The notes below the pieces were generated by a model, which had not been told where the DNA came from, ran no database searches, and saw only the letters and a program-made list of their open reading frames with translations. The translations under genes were made by a program, and so were the position numbers. Below, in pieces: positions 1-7,748 of a stretch of 38,119 nt of DNA (position 1 is its first letter; the number at the start of each line of letters is the position of its first letter). Source of the stretch: Candidatus Obscuribacter sp. (GTDB taxonomy: Bacteria > Cyanobacteriota > Vampirovibrionia > Obscuribacterales > Obscuribacteraceae); NCBI GenBank assembly GCA_021772155.1, contig JADYXS010000095.1, positions 1-38,119 of the forward strand, written 5' to 3'.

Positions 1-2543
1 CAGGTGGTGTGGTTCCGCCAGGTGGTGTAGTTCCGCCAGGTGGTGTAGTTCCGCCAGGTGGTGTAGTTCCGCCAGGTGGTGTGGTTCCGCCAGTAACTCC
101 TTTAGCTGGTGCCAAACCAGTCGCTGCGGTGGCTGCTGCCGCCGCCCTTGCCGGCGGTCTAGCTGCTGGGCGCGGCGGTGTGGTAAGTCCGGGTACTGGT
201 GCTGCAGGTGGTGGGGCAGCAACGCCGATGACAGCAGCCATGGACGCTGAGGGCAAGAACTGGGAAGAAGCTAAGCTCGGCACCGGTTACTTCAGTAACC
301 AAAACTTATACGGTGTTGACGCAGTCCGAGGAATTGTTGCCGGTATCAAAACTCTCGGAACTCGCGTTCGTGAAGGACAGGCTACAAACTCGGTTGAAGG
401 TACTTCACGCAACGGTGCATCATTCATTAACTTAAGAGAAGGCGCAAGCGACGCAGAAAAAGCACGCACGCTGATGGTCGCTGGTCTCGCTAACCGGATG
501 ACCGATGATCCCGCTGGTGCAGATGCCGCAAAGCGCGCGGCCGTGTCATCCGATGCTGCTGCACCGCAGGGCATGAAAGAAGGCATGATGGCTAACTATA
601 TGGACGCCCAGGGGCAAGACTGGCGCACATCGCCTATCGGCAAGCACCGCATGCAAAAAGCTCATTACAAAATGGCAGTTCAGGGCTCCGAAGCATATTT
701 GAATGGCGAGCAAGGCAATGAGTACACGCAGTTCCTGCAGAGCCGTTATGGACGTTGGACTCCGGATAAAGACGCGATGGCTGTCTGGATTGCAACCGAT
801 CCGGGCGCGTCGGAATCGGCATGGAACCCGGCAATCGGACCTGCCACAGACGCATTGCAAGCATCAGGTTTGCCAATCACCGCTGCCACACGGGGCGCCG
901 TACAGAACCCTTACGTTATGACGATGAGACCAGGCGCCAGAAAAGCTGCTGTTCGTGCTCTATTGCGTGCCTCTATGTACGACAGCCGGATGGAAGGCTT
1001 CGATCCAGACACCACAGAAGGTGCTGTTCTCCTTGGCGAAATTGCTCGTTCGACACCGGAAAGCTATGTGCAGACTGCGATTGCCATGGACCAAGTATCT
1101 GGTGGCAAGGACCTTGCTCCAGATGTACTGCACAACCATGCACAGCTGGCAAGCGAACTTTCGTTGCCTGCTGATGCCACCTACAGAGCCAGCGCGGGTT
1201 CTGCCGGAAGAATTGGAGCTAACATCAGTGGCGTGTCCAGTATGAGAGGAGCCAAGACCTTTGAACAGGTGCGCCGCATAGCGCATGCAAGCTTCGGTCC
1301 GGAACAAGGCGCGCAGCAGTTCGAAACTATCTTGGTTGCTTCTGGCGATCGCGTTCGCATGATGAACCAAGCTGGCATCAGCGCACGGATGATGATGGAT
1401 CCTAACTTCTCCAATAGCCTGGATGACTTTGTCGAAACCAGCGCCGGCGGCTACATAAATATTGATGACCCGGCAAACGCTGGTCGTCGCGACAACCTGC
1501 AGTCAGCCGTTCAAGCCGCTGGTATCACAGTGCGTGCACTAGGTACTGCCGGATTCACTCCGAGCCGTGCAAATGCCACCTACCAGTTAATCAGCGCCGG
1601 TGCCAACCCGAACACCATATCGGCGCAACACATCATTGCTACAGAAAGAATAATTGGTTCGCCAGGCTCTAGTTCTGTGAATCAAACGCAAGCTGATGTC
1701 CTTCGTTACATGGATGGTGGTGGAACTGGACCGATTGATGCAAATGCAATGCAAATGGTTCAACAAATCGCCAATCACGTCGAGACTGGCAATGCTCGTC
1801 CAGAACAGGCTGTTGCGGTGCGCAATGTAATTGGCGCCGGCGGCACTGTCAACAGAACAACGGTCGAAATTGCAGCCAGGCTGCAGAGTCAACCAGGCGG
1901 ATTCAATGAAAAGGCCTTCACTGTGGAAGCGAACTTGGTTGCCTCAGATGCTGTTCGCACCGGTGGTGATGCCCATACTGTCTTCAATCACGCAATTAAC
2001 GCTGCTGCCTCCGAGCGCGGTGTCGCAACTGCCGGTGTGCCGATGAACGAGATCCTCAGCCAATTGGAAACGAAGGGTGTTGACTCGAATTGGATCGAAT
2101 CCAAGATCATGAGCATTCAGAAACAGGGCGGCTTTGACGCTCGTCAGCTCACCTCACCGCAAGTATTCGAAGTTGCCTACCAAGCCTCTTCCGATTTCTC
2201 CGACAATTCTCACCGCGTACAATCGATTTCCATCGCGGAGCGCATCCATGGCGCGGGCGCATTGCAAGACGAAGGCATTATGCAGGTCTATGACTCTGTC
2301 CTGGAAGCAGGAGCTGACCCTCGCAAAATGAACATGCAGAACTACTACGCAGCTCATGCATTGCAACAGGCCCGTTCGATGTACAGTACGCCAACGGGCG
2401 GCACTGCACCGCAGCCGACCATCAGAGTGCTAGAAAGCATTCGCCAGGATTCCAGATTCCGCATGGACCAAGCCACGCCGAAGAATCCACCTAAGATGGA
2501 TCAGCAGCACTACGATGATATTTGCATGCAAGATAAATGGTAG
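1..2543 (+). CDS. Large Ala-rich protein of unknown function, 5' end outside window
   Basis: The reading frame is open to the first base of the window, so the true start lies upstream; a GTG at 9 inside the repeat is probably only an internal codon. About 845 residues are visible. They begin with five GGVVPP hexapeptides, then an Ala/Gly-rich linker, then a long, mostly helical, soluble-looking region rich in Ala, Met, Gln and Asn. No enzyme motif and no clear membrane segment is visible in the part present. Composition resembles other large proteins of this window (14524-19119). A cytoplasmic tail of a VirB6/TrbL-like T4SS channel protein is conceivable, because T4SS genes lie about 20 kb downstream, but nothing in the visible part proves it. 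The gene ends 14 bases before an ABC permease. I do not recognise the family. Confidence is high that it is coding and low for any function. Confidence 0.75.
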   Translation, partial: GGVVPPGGVVPPGGVVPPGGVVPPGGVVPPVTPLAGAKPVAAVAAAAALAGGLAAGRGGVVSPGTGAAGGGAATPMTAAMDAEGKNWEEAKLGTGYFSNQNLYGVDAVRGIVAGIKTLGTRVREGQATNSVEGTSRNGASFINLREGASDAEKARTLMVAGLANRMTDDPAGADAAKRAAVSSDAAAPQGMKEGMMANYMDAQGQDWRTSPIGKHRMQKAHYKMAVQGSEAYLNGEQGNEYTQFLQSRYGRWTPDKDAMAVWIATDPGASESAWNPAIGPATDALQASGLPITAATRGAVQNPYVMTMRPGARKAAVRALLRASMYDSRMEGFDPDTTEGAVLLGEIARSTPESYVQTAIAMDQVSGGKDLAPDVLHNHAQLASELSLPADATYRASAGSAGRIGANISGVSSMRGAKTFEQVRRIAHASFGPEQGAQQFETILVASGDRVRMMNQAGISARMMMDPNFSNSLDDFVETSAGGYINIDDPANAGRRDNLQSAVQAAGITVRALGTAGFTPSRANATYQLISAGANPNTISAQHIIATERIIGSPGSSSVNQTQADVLRYMDGGGTGPIDANAMQMVQQIANHVETGNARPEQAVAVRNVIGAGGTVNRTTVEIAARLQSQPGGFNEKAFTVEANLVASDAVRTGGDAHTVFNHAINAAASERGVATAGVPMNEILSQLETKGVDSNWIESKIMSIQKQGGFDARQLTSPQVFEVAYQASSDFSDNSHRVQSISIAERIHGAGALQDEGIMQVYDSVLEAGADPRKMNMQNYYAAHALQQARSMYSTPTGGTAPQPTIRVLESIRQDSRFRMDQATPKNPPKMDQQHYDDICMQDKW
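3..92 (+). repeat. 18-bp in-frame tandem repeat, 5 copies (GGVVPP)
   Basis: Five head-to-tail units of GGTGGTGTAGTTCCGCCA at 3, 21, 39, 57 and 75; units 1 and 5 differ by one A-to-G change. The repeat encodes GGVVPP and keeps frame. Near identity at the DNA level points to recent slippage or recombination. More copies may lie upstream of the window. Confidence 0.95.
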
Positions 2544-2557
2544 CCTGCGGGTATTGA

Positions 2558-3223
2558 ATGACACCACTGGATATTCTGATCAAGTACCAGCATGCGCTGA
2601 GTGAAGGTTTGATCGTTACATTTCGGCTGGCTCTGATCATCTGGACTGTGGGAATTGTCTGTGGATCGCTTGTCGGTGCGCTCAGTTCACGTTGGCCGTT
2701 GGCGGTTGGATTTCCGGCACGCACTGTTTCCTTCATTCTTTCTGGTGTTCCCGTGCTGGTCTTTCTTTTCTGGCTGCATTACCCGCTGCAGGGTATGCTT
2801 GGCGTGGTCATCGATCCTTTTTTCACCGCCGCCGCTACATTGTCCATCATCAACGTATTTGCCGTGTCAGACATCATCCGCACCGTGCTGAACGAGTTCC
2901 CGCAGCAGTACCTTGTTGCGGCTAAGGTTTGCGGAATCGAACCGCTACAGGCCATGTTGTACATTCAGTTGCCGATCGTTCTGCGTCAGGCGATTCCAAG
3001 CGTGTTGACACTTCAGGTGAACATGTTGCAGGGGACGCTATTTGCCAGCTTGATTTCTGTTGGTGAGGTATTTAGAGTCGCACAGCAAATCAATTCCCAG
3101 ATCTACCGCCCGGTGGAAATCTACACCGCGCTTGGTCTGTTGTTCTTATGTATTTGTTTGCCGATGAATGGAATTGCCTTGTGGCTTAAGAGCCGTTACA
3201 CCCGTGACTTTTCGGAACGCTAA
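2558..3223 (+). CDS. Amino-acid type ABC transporter permease (HisM/GlnP family)
   Basis: A 221-residue, very hydrophobic inner-membrane protein with about five membrane segments, the usual size for HisM/GlnP-type permeases. The cytoplasmic EAA loop that contacts the ATPase is visible around residues 111-137 (EFPQQYLVAAKVCGIEPLQA followed by a conserved I-x-L-P). It would form the channel of an importer for a polar amino acid or a related small solute. The ATG at 2558 was chosen because it opens the first N-terminal helix and follows the previous stop by 14 bases. The ATPase gene starts 2 bases after the stop and the binding protein follows, so the three form one operon. The substrate cannot be told from sequence. 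A single permease implies a homodimer unless a partner lies elsewhere. Confidence 0.9.
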   Translation: MTPLDILIKYQHALSEGLIVTFRLALIIWTVGIVCGSLVGALSSRWPLAVGFPARTVSFILSGVPVLVFLFWLHYPLQGMLGVVIDPFFTAAATLSIINVFAVSDIIRTVLNEFPQQYLVAAKVCGIEPLQAMLYIQLPIVLRQAIPSVLTLQVNMLQGTLFASLISVGEVFRVAQQINSQIYRPVEIYTALGLLFLCICLPMNGIALWLKSRYTRDFSER

Positions 3224-3225
3224 TT

Positions 3226-3954
3226 ATGCTCAAATGCTCTGACATGAAAAAGACAATCGGCGGGCGACGGATTCTTGATTCCGCTAATTTGACTGTTGAG
3301 GCGGGCAAGTTGTCGCTTTTGATTGGCCCTTCCGGTTCCGGCAAGTCGACGCTATTGAGGGCGCTTGCTCTTCTGGATTTGCCTGATTCGGGCACCATAT
3401 CGTTCGATGGACGAGACTACAAATTCCCACTTTCGGACAAGCAGGCTCCACCCAAGCCTTGGCCTGGTATCACTGCTGTGTTTCAACAGCTGTTCCTCTG
3501 GCCTCATCTGACGCTTCGTCAAAACATAACCTTGCCTATTACCTTGCGCTATCGCGAAGAAAGAACCGAGCAACTGAACGAGTTTATCGAGATGTTCAGC
3601 ATGAAGGACTTTATCGACCGATACCCCAACGAAGCATCGTTGGGGCAACGGCAACGTGTTGCCTTGGTGCGCGCTTTTATGCTGAAGCCGGAGTTCATAC
3701 TTCTGGATGAGATTACATCTTCTCTTGACGTGGAGCAAACAGCTATTATCCTTAGCTATTTGCAGAAGCTGAAGCAAGCTGGCATAGGAATTCTGGCAAT
3801 TACCCATTTGCTACATTTCGCCGAAGAGGCAGCTGATGTAATTTACTTTATGGACCAAGGCACTATAGTTGAGCACGGTGACCCGTCGATACTTTTGCAG
3901 CCGAAAAACGAGCGACTACAAAAGTTTCTGTCTGTAGTAAAGCAAGCCAGTTAG
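3226..3954 (+). CDS. Amino-acid type ABC transporter ATPase with atypical signature motif
   Basis: A 242-residue nucleotide-binding subunit of the GlnQ/HisP type that powers import through the adjacent permease. Walker A is GPSGSGKS (about residues 34-41), the Q-loop Gln is near 87-88, Walker B is FILLDE (about 157-162), and the H-loop is in AITHLLHFAEEA (about 190-201). The D-loop is SSLD. The signature motif, normally LSGGQ, reads ASLGQRQR (about 137-144), so its first Gly and Ser are displaced; this is unusual. The usual QRVALVRA follows, so the fold is intact. It lies 2 bases after the permease stop, which suggests translational coupling. The family is certain; whether ATP hydrolysis is weakened by the changed signature cannot be judged from sequence. 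Confidence 0.9.
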   Translation: MLKCSDMKKTIGGRRILDSANLTVEAGKLSLLIGPSGSGKSTLLRALALLDLPDSGTISFDGRDYKFPLSDKQAPPKPWPGITAVFQQLFLWPHLTLRQNITLPITLRYREERTEQLNEFIEMFSMKDFIDRYPNEASLGQRQRVALVRAFMLKPEFILLDEITSSLDVEQTAIILSYLQKLKQAGIGILAITHLLHFAEEAADVIYFMDQGTIVEHGDPSILLQPKNERLQKFLSVVKQAS

Positions 3955-3977
3955 TCAGCCATTTAGAGAGGCTCGAA

Positions 3978-4871
3978 GTGAATAAATTCTTGACGTTCGG
4001 CACGGCCCTTTGTGCAGGTCTTTGTGTCTCATTGCTCAGCGCCTGCTCGTCTACCGACTCTGGCGGATCAGGTGGTGCTAGCGGAGATCGGGGTACCACC
4101 CACTCGCTGTACGACCGCGTCACAACATCCGGTAAACTGCGATGCGGATACATTCTTTACAGCCCAAGTTGCATGAAAGATCCGAACACGGGAAAGCTTT
4201 CCGGAATTGGTGTGGAAGTGCTGGAGAAGGTTGCGGAGAAGCTAAGTCTGGAGATTGTCTGGGCGGAGGAGGTTGGATGGGGGTCTATGTTGGAAGGATT
4301 GCAGACGAACCGCTATGACATTATTGCAACCCCGGTTTGGACTAATGCCAATCGAGCCAAGTTAGTTGATTTCTCGAAGCCTCTGTATTACAGTCCGTTG
4401 CTTGCATACGTCAAAGCGGGAGACAAACGGTTTGGCAATGATGTCGCTAAGTTCGATTCACCAAAAGTGAAGGTTGCCACCATAGATGGTGAAACTGCAG
4501 AGGTGATCGCCATGGCCGATTTTCCAAAGTCCCAGAAAGTGTCGCTTCCGCAGTTAACTGATGTTTCCCAAATGCTGATGACAGTATCCACTGGAAAGGC
4601 TGATGTTACTTTCACAGAGCCGGCCCTTGCGATATCCTTCCTGAAAACAAATCCAAATAGTATTGAGCCTGTGAAAACTGACAATCCGATTCGCATCTTC
4701 CCTAACTGTTGGACGTTTCAACGTGGACAGTACGAGTTCAAATCGATGACAGACACTGTCCTTGAGGAGCTGATTAATAGCGGATTTGTCGACAAAGTGG
4801 TGGCAAAGTACGAACCTGCTCGCGGCACTCTGTACCGCGTGGCTCCCGGTTACATCAAGCCGAAACCGTAA
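3978..4871 (+). CDS. Amino-acid ABC transporter substrate-binding lipoprotein (SBP family 3)
   Basis: A 297-residue periplasmic binding protein. Residues 1-23 form a lipoprotein signal with lipobox LSAC, so the mature protein would be lipid-anchored at Cys23. A Ser/Gly-rich linker follows, then a family-3 binding fold: SGKLRCGY start strand, GIGVEVLEKVAEKL, the characteristic YDIIATPVWTNANRAKLVDF segment, and KVKVATIDGET before lobe 2. The GTG at 3978 is chosen because it precedes the signal peptide and has a purine-rich GAGAGG upstream. It completes the permease/ATPase operon (23-base gap). Two decayed copies of its last codons occur downstream at 5581-5712 and 6275-6334, which shows that the gene was once duplicated. 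The ligand is unknown; a polar amino acid is typical for the family. Confidence 0.9.
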   Translation: MNKFLTFGTALCAGLCVSLLSACSSTDSGGSGGASGDRGTTHSLYDRVTTSGKLRCGYILYSPSCMKDPNTGKLSGIGVEVLEKVAEKLSLEIVWAEEVGWGSMLEGLQTNRYDIIATPVWTNANRAKLVDFSKPLYYSPLLAYVKAGDKRFGNDVAKFDSPKVKVATIDGETAEVIAMADFPKSQKVSLPQLTDVSQMLMTVSTGKADVTFTEPALAISFLKTNPNSIEPVKTDNPIRIFPNCWTFQRGQYEFKSMTDTVLEELINSGFVDKVVAKYEPARGTLYRVAPGYIKPKP

Positions 4872-4922
4872 AGGTGAAAGCTCGAGGATCTAGCTATCGG
4901 TATTTTCAAGTGTGGAAGCCAC

Positions 4923-5540
4923 ATGATCGACATCGAAAAATACACAAAAGAAATTGAACTGAACCCGAACGATGCGGAGAATTACTTTCACCGTGGGCAG
5001 ACGTACCTTTTCTACCTTCAGTTCGCACAAGCGGCAGACGACTTTACACGCTGTATCGAACTGGCCACTCTTGTGCCGCATGATTTCTGGTTTGAGACAG
5101 GTTTCTCGACACTCAATAATCGGGATTTGACCATCTGCTGGCGCGGAGCCTGCTACTTTGAGCTCAGCTGTTACGAGGAGGCTCTGGCTGATTACACCGC
5201 AGTCGTTCAATCTTCTGGCTCTACCTTGAAAGAGTCAACTGTCCTAACAACGCGTGCGAAGGTTTACAAAGCGTTAGACCGTCACTGCGAGGCGGTTTCT
5301 GATTGCCAGGCTGCAATAGCGATGACTAATCGAAATCAAAAAGCCTATGAAATCCTTGCCGAAGTCGCAGAGCAAAGAGGGGAAACTTCCTTTGCGGAAC
5401 GAATGAAGCGAAAGGCTTCAGCATGTAGCGAGCTGAGTTTTCTCGAAGAGCACTTAGCCTTTCACCAATACGACCGCGAGGCGCAGGAGTCAGTGGAGCG
5501 CTGTAAGCGACTGCTGATGGAGCCAGAGAACTGGCTGTGA
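4923..5540 (+). CDS. TPR-repeat protein
   Basis: A 205-residue protein without signal peptide or membrane segment, so probably cytoplasmic. At least three tetratricopeptide repeats are visible: about 16-50 (NPNDAENYFHRGQTYLF), 71-96 (RGACYFELSCYEEALADY) and 108-140 (TRAKVYKALDRHCEAVSDC), followed by a degenerate helical pair. TPRs form helical scaffolds for protein-protein contacts; no catalytic residues are seen. It sits between the intact solute-binding protein gene and a decayed copy of that gene's tail, so it may have arrived with a duplication or rearrangement. The ATG at 4923 is preceded by a weak GGAAG. No specific partner can be named. Confidence 0.85.
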   Translation: MIDIEKYTKEIELNPNDAENYFHRGQTYLFYLQFAQAADDFTRCIELATLVPHDFWFETGFSTLNNRDLTICWRGACYFELSCYEEALADYTAVVQSSGSTLKESTVLTTRAKVYKALDRHCEAVSDCQAAIAMTNRNQKAYEILAEVAEQRGETSFAERMKRKASACSELSFLEEHLAFHQYDREAQESVERCKRLLMEPENWL

Positions 5541-5580
5541 GCAAAGTTTGTCCAAGCTGCCCATCTGCAACTTAGAGGCG

Positions 5581-5712
5581 GTGACGGACTCCGTGCTTGA
5601 GGAGTTGATCAATAGCGGCTTTGTCGATTAAGTGGTATCAAAATACGAACCTGCGCCTGGCACACTCTATCGAGTGGCACCGGGTTACTTGAAGCCTGCA
5701 GTTAAACAGTGA
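5581..5712 (+). pseudogene. Decayed C-terminal fragment of the SBP-family-3 gene (copy 2)
   Basis: Translated in frame from 5581, this stretch reads TDSVLEELINSGFVD, stop, VVSKYEPAPGTLYRVAPGYL, KPAVKQ, stop. It matches the last 40 or so residues of the intact binding protein (TDTVLEELINSGFVDKVVAK and so on). The internal stop is TAA in place of the AAA lysine codon at 5629-5631. No upstream part of the gene remains; the TPR gene ends 40 bases before it. It is a relic of a second binding-protein gene. Its final TGA overlaps a possible GTG start of the next gene. Confidence 0.88.
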
Positions 5713-5753
5713 GTTTCGACATTCTAAGCACTTGGGGAGCAGACAGTTTCAAA

Positions 5754-6218
5754 ATGAGCATGCAGAATCGAAATTTGGTGGCCTCTATCGGAATGGGATT
5801 TATATTTCTTCTTTTGCTCTACGATGTGGGACCAATCTACTTCATGGGCATCGCAAGTAATAGCTGGCTGCCCACCTCGGGCAAAATTATTATCTCTCGC
5901 GCAGATCTGCTTGTAAATTCCGAGATTTATGATGCCAAAGTCAGATACGTCTATAGCGTTGACGGTCGTCCCTTCGACTGTGACCGGCTCGGATTTCCGA
6001 ATCCTAAGTTTCGGACTGCATCCGGTACGGCAGCGTATCTCACCGAATATCCTGTGGGAAAGCCGGTACAAGTTTATTACAACGCTAATAATCCGGCCGA
6101 GGCGTGTCTCCATCGCGGCCCCAACAATAAGTTGCTCAGTTCGAAGCTGCTCATGGTCGGGCTGGTCGGGCTGATAAGCGTCCTCGGTTTGTTGCGCTTT
6201 GGTCGCAAGAACAACTGA
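5754..6218 (+). CDS. DUF3592-like membrane protein
   Basis: About 155 residues from the ATG at 5754; an in-frame GTG at 5709 would add 15 residues but lies inside the decayed binding-protein tail, so I prefer the ATG. GGGGAG at 5734-5739 could serve as ribosome site. There is an N-terminal membrane helix (IGMGFIFLLLLYDVGPIYFM), then a soluble region with the pattern Y-x-Y-x-V-D-G-R, YPVGKPVQVYYNANNPAEAC, and a second helix near the C-terminus (LLMVGLVGLISVLGLLRF). The layout and the YPVGKPVQVYYNxxNP motif fit DUF3592 proteins, whose function is not known. It is flanked on both sides by relics of the binding-protein gene. Function unknown. Confidence 0.75.
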   Translation: MSMQNRNLVASIGMGFIFLLLLYDVGPIYFMGIASNSWLPTSGKIIISRADLLVNSEIYDAKVRYVYSVDGRPFDCDRLGFPNPKFRTASGTAAYLTEYPVGKPVQVYYNANNPAEACLHRGPNNKLLSSKLLMVGLVGLISVLGLLRFGRKNN

Positions 6219-6261
6219 TCTTTTTGAGAATCTTTGACCCGGATTGGACCCATGTACCGTG

Positions 6262-6292
6262 CGTACCGGGCGCCGAACCGGCGCCCGGTACG
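6262..6292. repeat. Perfect 14-bp inverted repeat (3-base loop)
   Basis: The arms CGTACCGGGCGCCG (6262-6275) and CGGCGCCCGGTACG (6279-6292) are exact reverse complements around AAC. The hairpin is very GC-rich. It lies between two convergent genes (ends at 6218 and 6355), which suits a two-way transcription barrier, but no T-run follows on either strand. The right arm is also coding sequence of a binding-protein relic, so the left arm may be an inverted duplication of it. Confidence 0.8.
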
Positions 6293-6334
6293 TTGTACCG
6301 CGTGGCTCCTGGTTACCTGAAGCCTTCACTGTAA
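6275..6334 (+). pseudogene. Third copy of the SBP-family-3 C-terminus, remnant
   Basis: In frame, the stretch reads EPAPGTLYRVAPGYLKPSL followed by TAA at 6332-6334. It matches the very end of the intact binding protein at 3978-4871 and even more closely the relic at 5581-5712 (both have APG and YLKP where the intact gene has ARG and YIKP). Nothing recognisable of the gene remains upstream of the hairpin. It ends 20 bases before the convergent pseudokinase gene. Confidence 0.85.
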
Positions 6335-6354
6335 TAGAAGAAGCTAGTCACATA

Positions 6355-7632
6355 CTAGTTTGGCAATTTCTGCAAAAATCTAAATGCCTTGCCGGTCGCT
6401 GACGCTGCGTTCTTTTTCAGTGACGCTTTGGTCTCCGGTTTCAGCGATTGCCATTTCAGTGCAGCGTTCGTAGCGCCCTTAACGGCGGCTTCCTGAGCCT
6501 TCCGCTTTTGCTCAGGGCTTAGCGATTGATATGCGGCTGCCGCAGCGGCTGTGCCGGTTGTTGCCACAGTTTTGAGTGCTTGTTTAGTAATCAGCGGTTT
6601 GGTGCTAGTGGGACTGTCATTCAGTCCATATCTATCACGAGCTTCTTCCGACGAAAGTGGTGATTGCTGTGGTTGCAGTCTTGCCTTCTCGATTTCTTTC
6701 TTTATTTCCGCCTGTACCGCTTGCACTGCCGGTTTAGCAATTAGCGCTGCCGGCGGCTTAGCTGAAAGAGCTAGGGCGAACCCGAGTGCGACTAGTCCAA
6801 TTACCACGATTAATGTCAAGATGGCGATCGGGACCGGCTTCGTGAGCCCTTGCAATGGTCGGCTCTTCGGTGGCTCCGGCGCTCGTCCTCTGCTCAAAAG
6901 AAGCAAGTTCTCGAGAACTTCTCGACAATCCGCGTAGCGATCGGTTGGATGCGGTGCGGTACAAAATGCGATCATGCTTTCCAATTCCGGGGTCATTGAA
7001 GACCCGGTAAATGCTTCTTCCGTGAGTCTGCCGAATGCAAGCACATCCGTGCGCGGATCCGCCTTCTGAGAGTCGCCGAGCCAGCCCGTTCCAAACCCCG
7101 ATACACGGACGTGTTCGCCGAGCGTCGCATCATCCGAAATGAAAATCTTGTCGCTGCTTAATTTCCGATGCACCACGCCATTGCTGTGTGCGTGAGCAAG
7201 AGCTTCACAGGCGCTAACCAGGTAGCCGAGAATGGTGGCCTTACTGAGGTTGGCACTTGCATGCACCACGTCAAATAGAGTGGGGTCGTCCACATACTCA
7301 GTGGCCACATAGACGATCGATTCGCTTTCACCAGATTCCAGAATCGATAAGATCGATGGATGACAGAGGCGAGCGACCGAATCGACTTCGACTTTAAGGC
7401 GCTTCTTGAAGCCGGCCTCGAGCCCAGCCGGTGGTTTAATGATCTTGATTGCGGCAACAGCGCCATTGGCATGGTGAATGCCTTTGTGCAACGTGCTCGT
7501 CGATCCGATACTGAGTTGCTCAGCCAACACAAAGTTGCCTGCGGTAGCACTTTGCACGGAGCGACCCGGATCGTCCGATTCAGGGCCGGTGCGCAGTTCA
7601 ACTTTATGTTGCTGTTTTTCATCAAAATTCAT
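6355..7632 (-). CDS. Membrane-anchored pseudokinase (Ser/Thr kinase fold, catalytic residues lost)
   Basis: A protein of 425 residues from the ATG at 7632, which has AAGGA seven bases upstream; a TTG two codons earlier is less likely. Residues about 33-245 follow the PknB-type kinase fold: AAIKIIK retains the ATP-binding Lys (about 63), then ATEYVDDPTLFDVV and ALAHAHSNGVVHR. The catalytic loop reads HRKLSSDK, so the proton-accepting Asp of HRD is Lys and the metal-binding Asn is Asp. The DFG motif reads SGFG, so its Asp is Gly. The glycine loop (SIGSTST) and APE region are degenerate. A membrane helix (PIAILTLIVVIGLVALGFAL) follows at about 267-289, then an Ala/Lys-rich outer tail. Phosphotransfer is unlikely; a regulatory or scaffold role is inferred. 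It is convergent with the DUF3592 gene. Confidence 0.88.
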   Translation of the reverse strand: MNFDEKQQHKVELRTGPESDDPGRSVQSATAGNFVLAEQLSIGSTSTLHKGIHHANGAVAAIKIIKPPAGLEAGFKKRLKVEVDSVARLCHPSILSILESGESESIVYVATEYVDDPTLFDVVHASANLSKATILGYLVSACEALAHAHSNGVVHRKLSSDKIFISDDATLGEHVRVSGFGTGWLGDSQKADPRTDVLAFGRLTEEAFTGSSMTPELESMIAFCTAPHPTDRYADCREVLENLLLLSRGRAPEPPKSRPLQGLTKPVPIAILTLIVVIGLVALGFALALSAKPPAALIAKPAVQAVQAEIKKEIEKARLQPQQSPLSSEEARDRYGLNDSPTSTKPLITKQALKTVATTGTAAAAAAYQSLSPEQKRKAQEAAVKGATNAALKWQSLKPETKASLKKNAASATGKAFRFLQKLPN

Positions 7633-7748
7633 CGGCAAATCCTTAATCCCAATTTGTTATGCCCGGCCTGAAGAGTTTTTCGTTTCAAGGCCTGAAAGCA
7701 GGTGGGATTCGCCCCAGGATTAATTGATGAGTTGTCGATTCACGTTAG

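Noticed and set aside
1..2543. Calling the first gene VirB6/TrbL
   Set aside because: The visible part has no membrane helices; the needed N-terminal part lies outside the window.
3978..4871. Naming the transporter glnHPQ or hisJMP
   Set aside because: Family level is clear, but ligand specificity cannot be read from these sequences.
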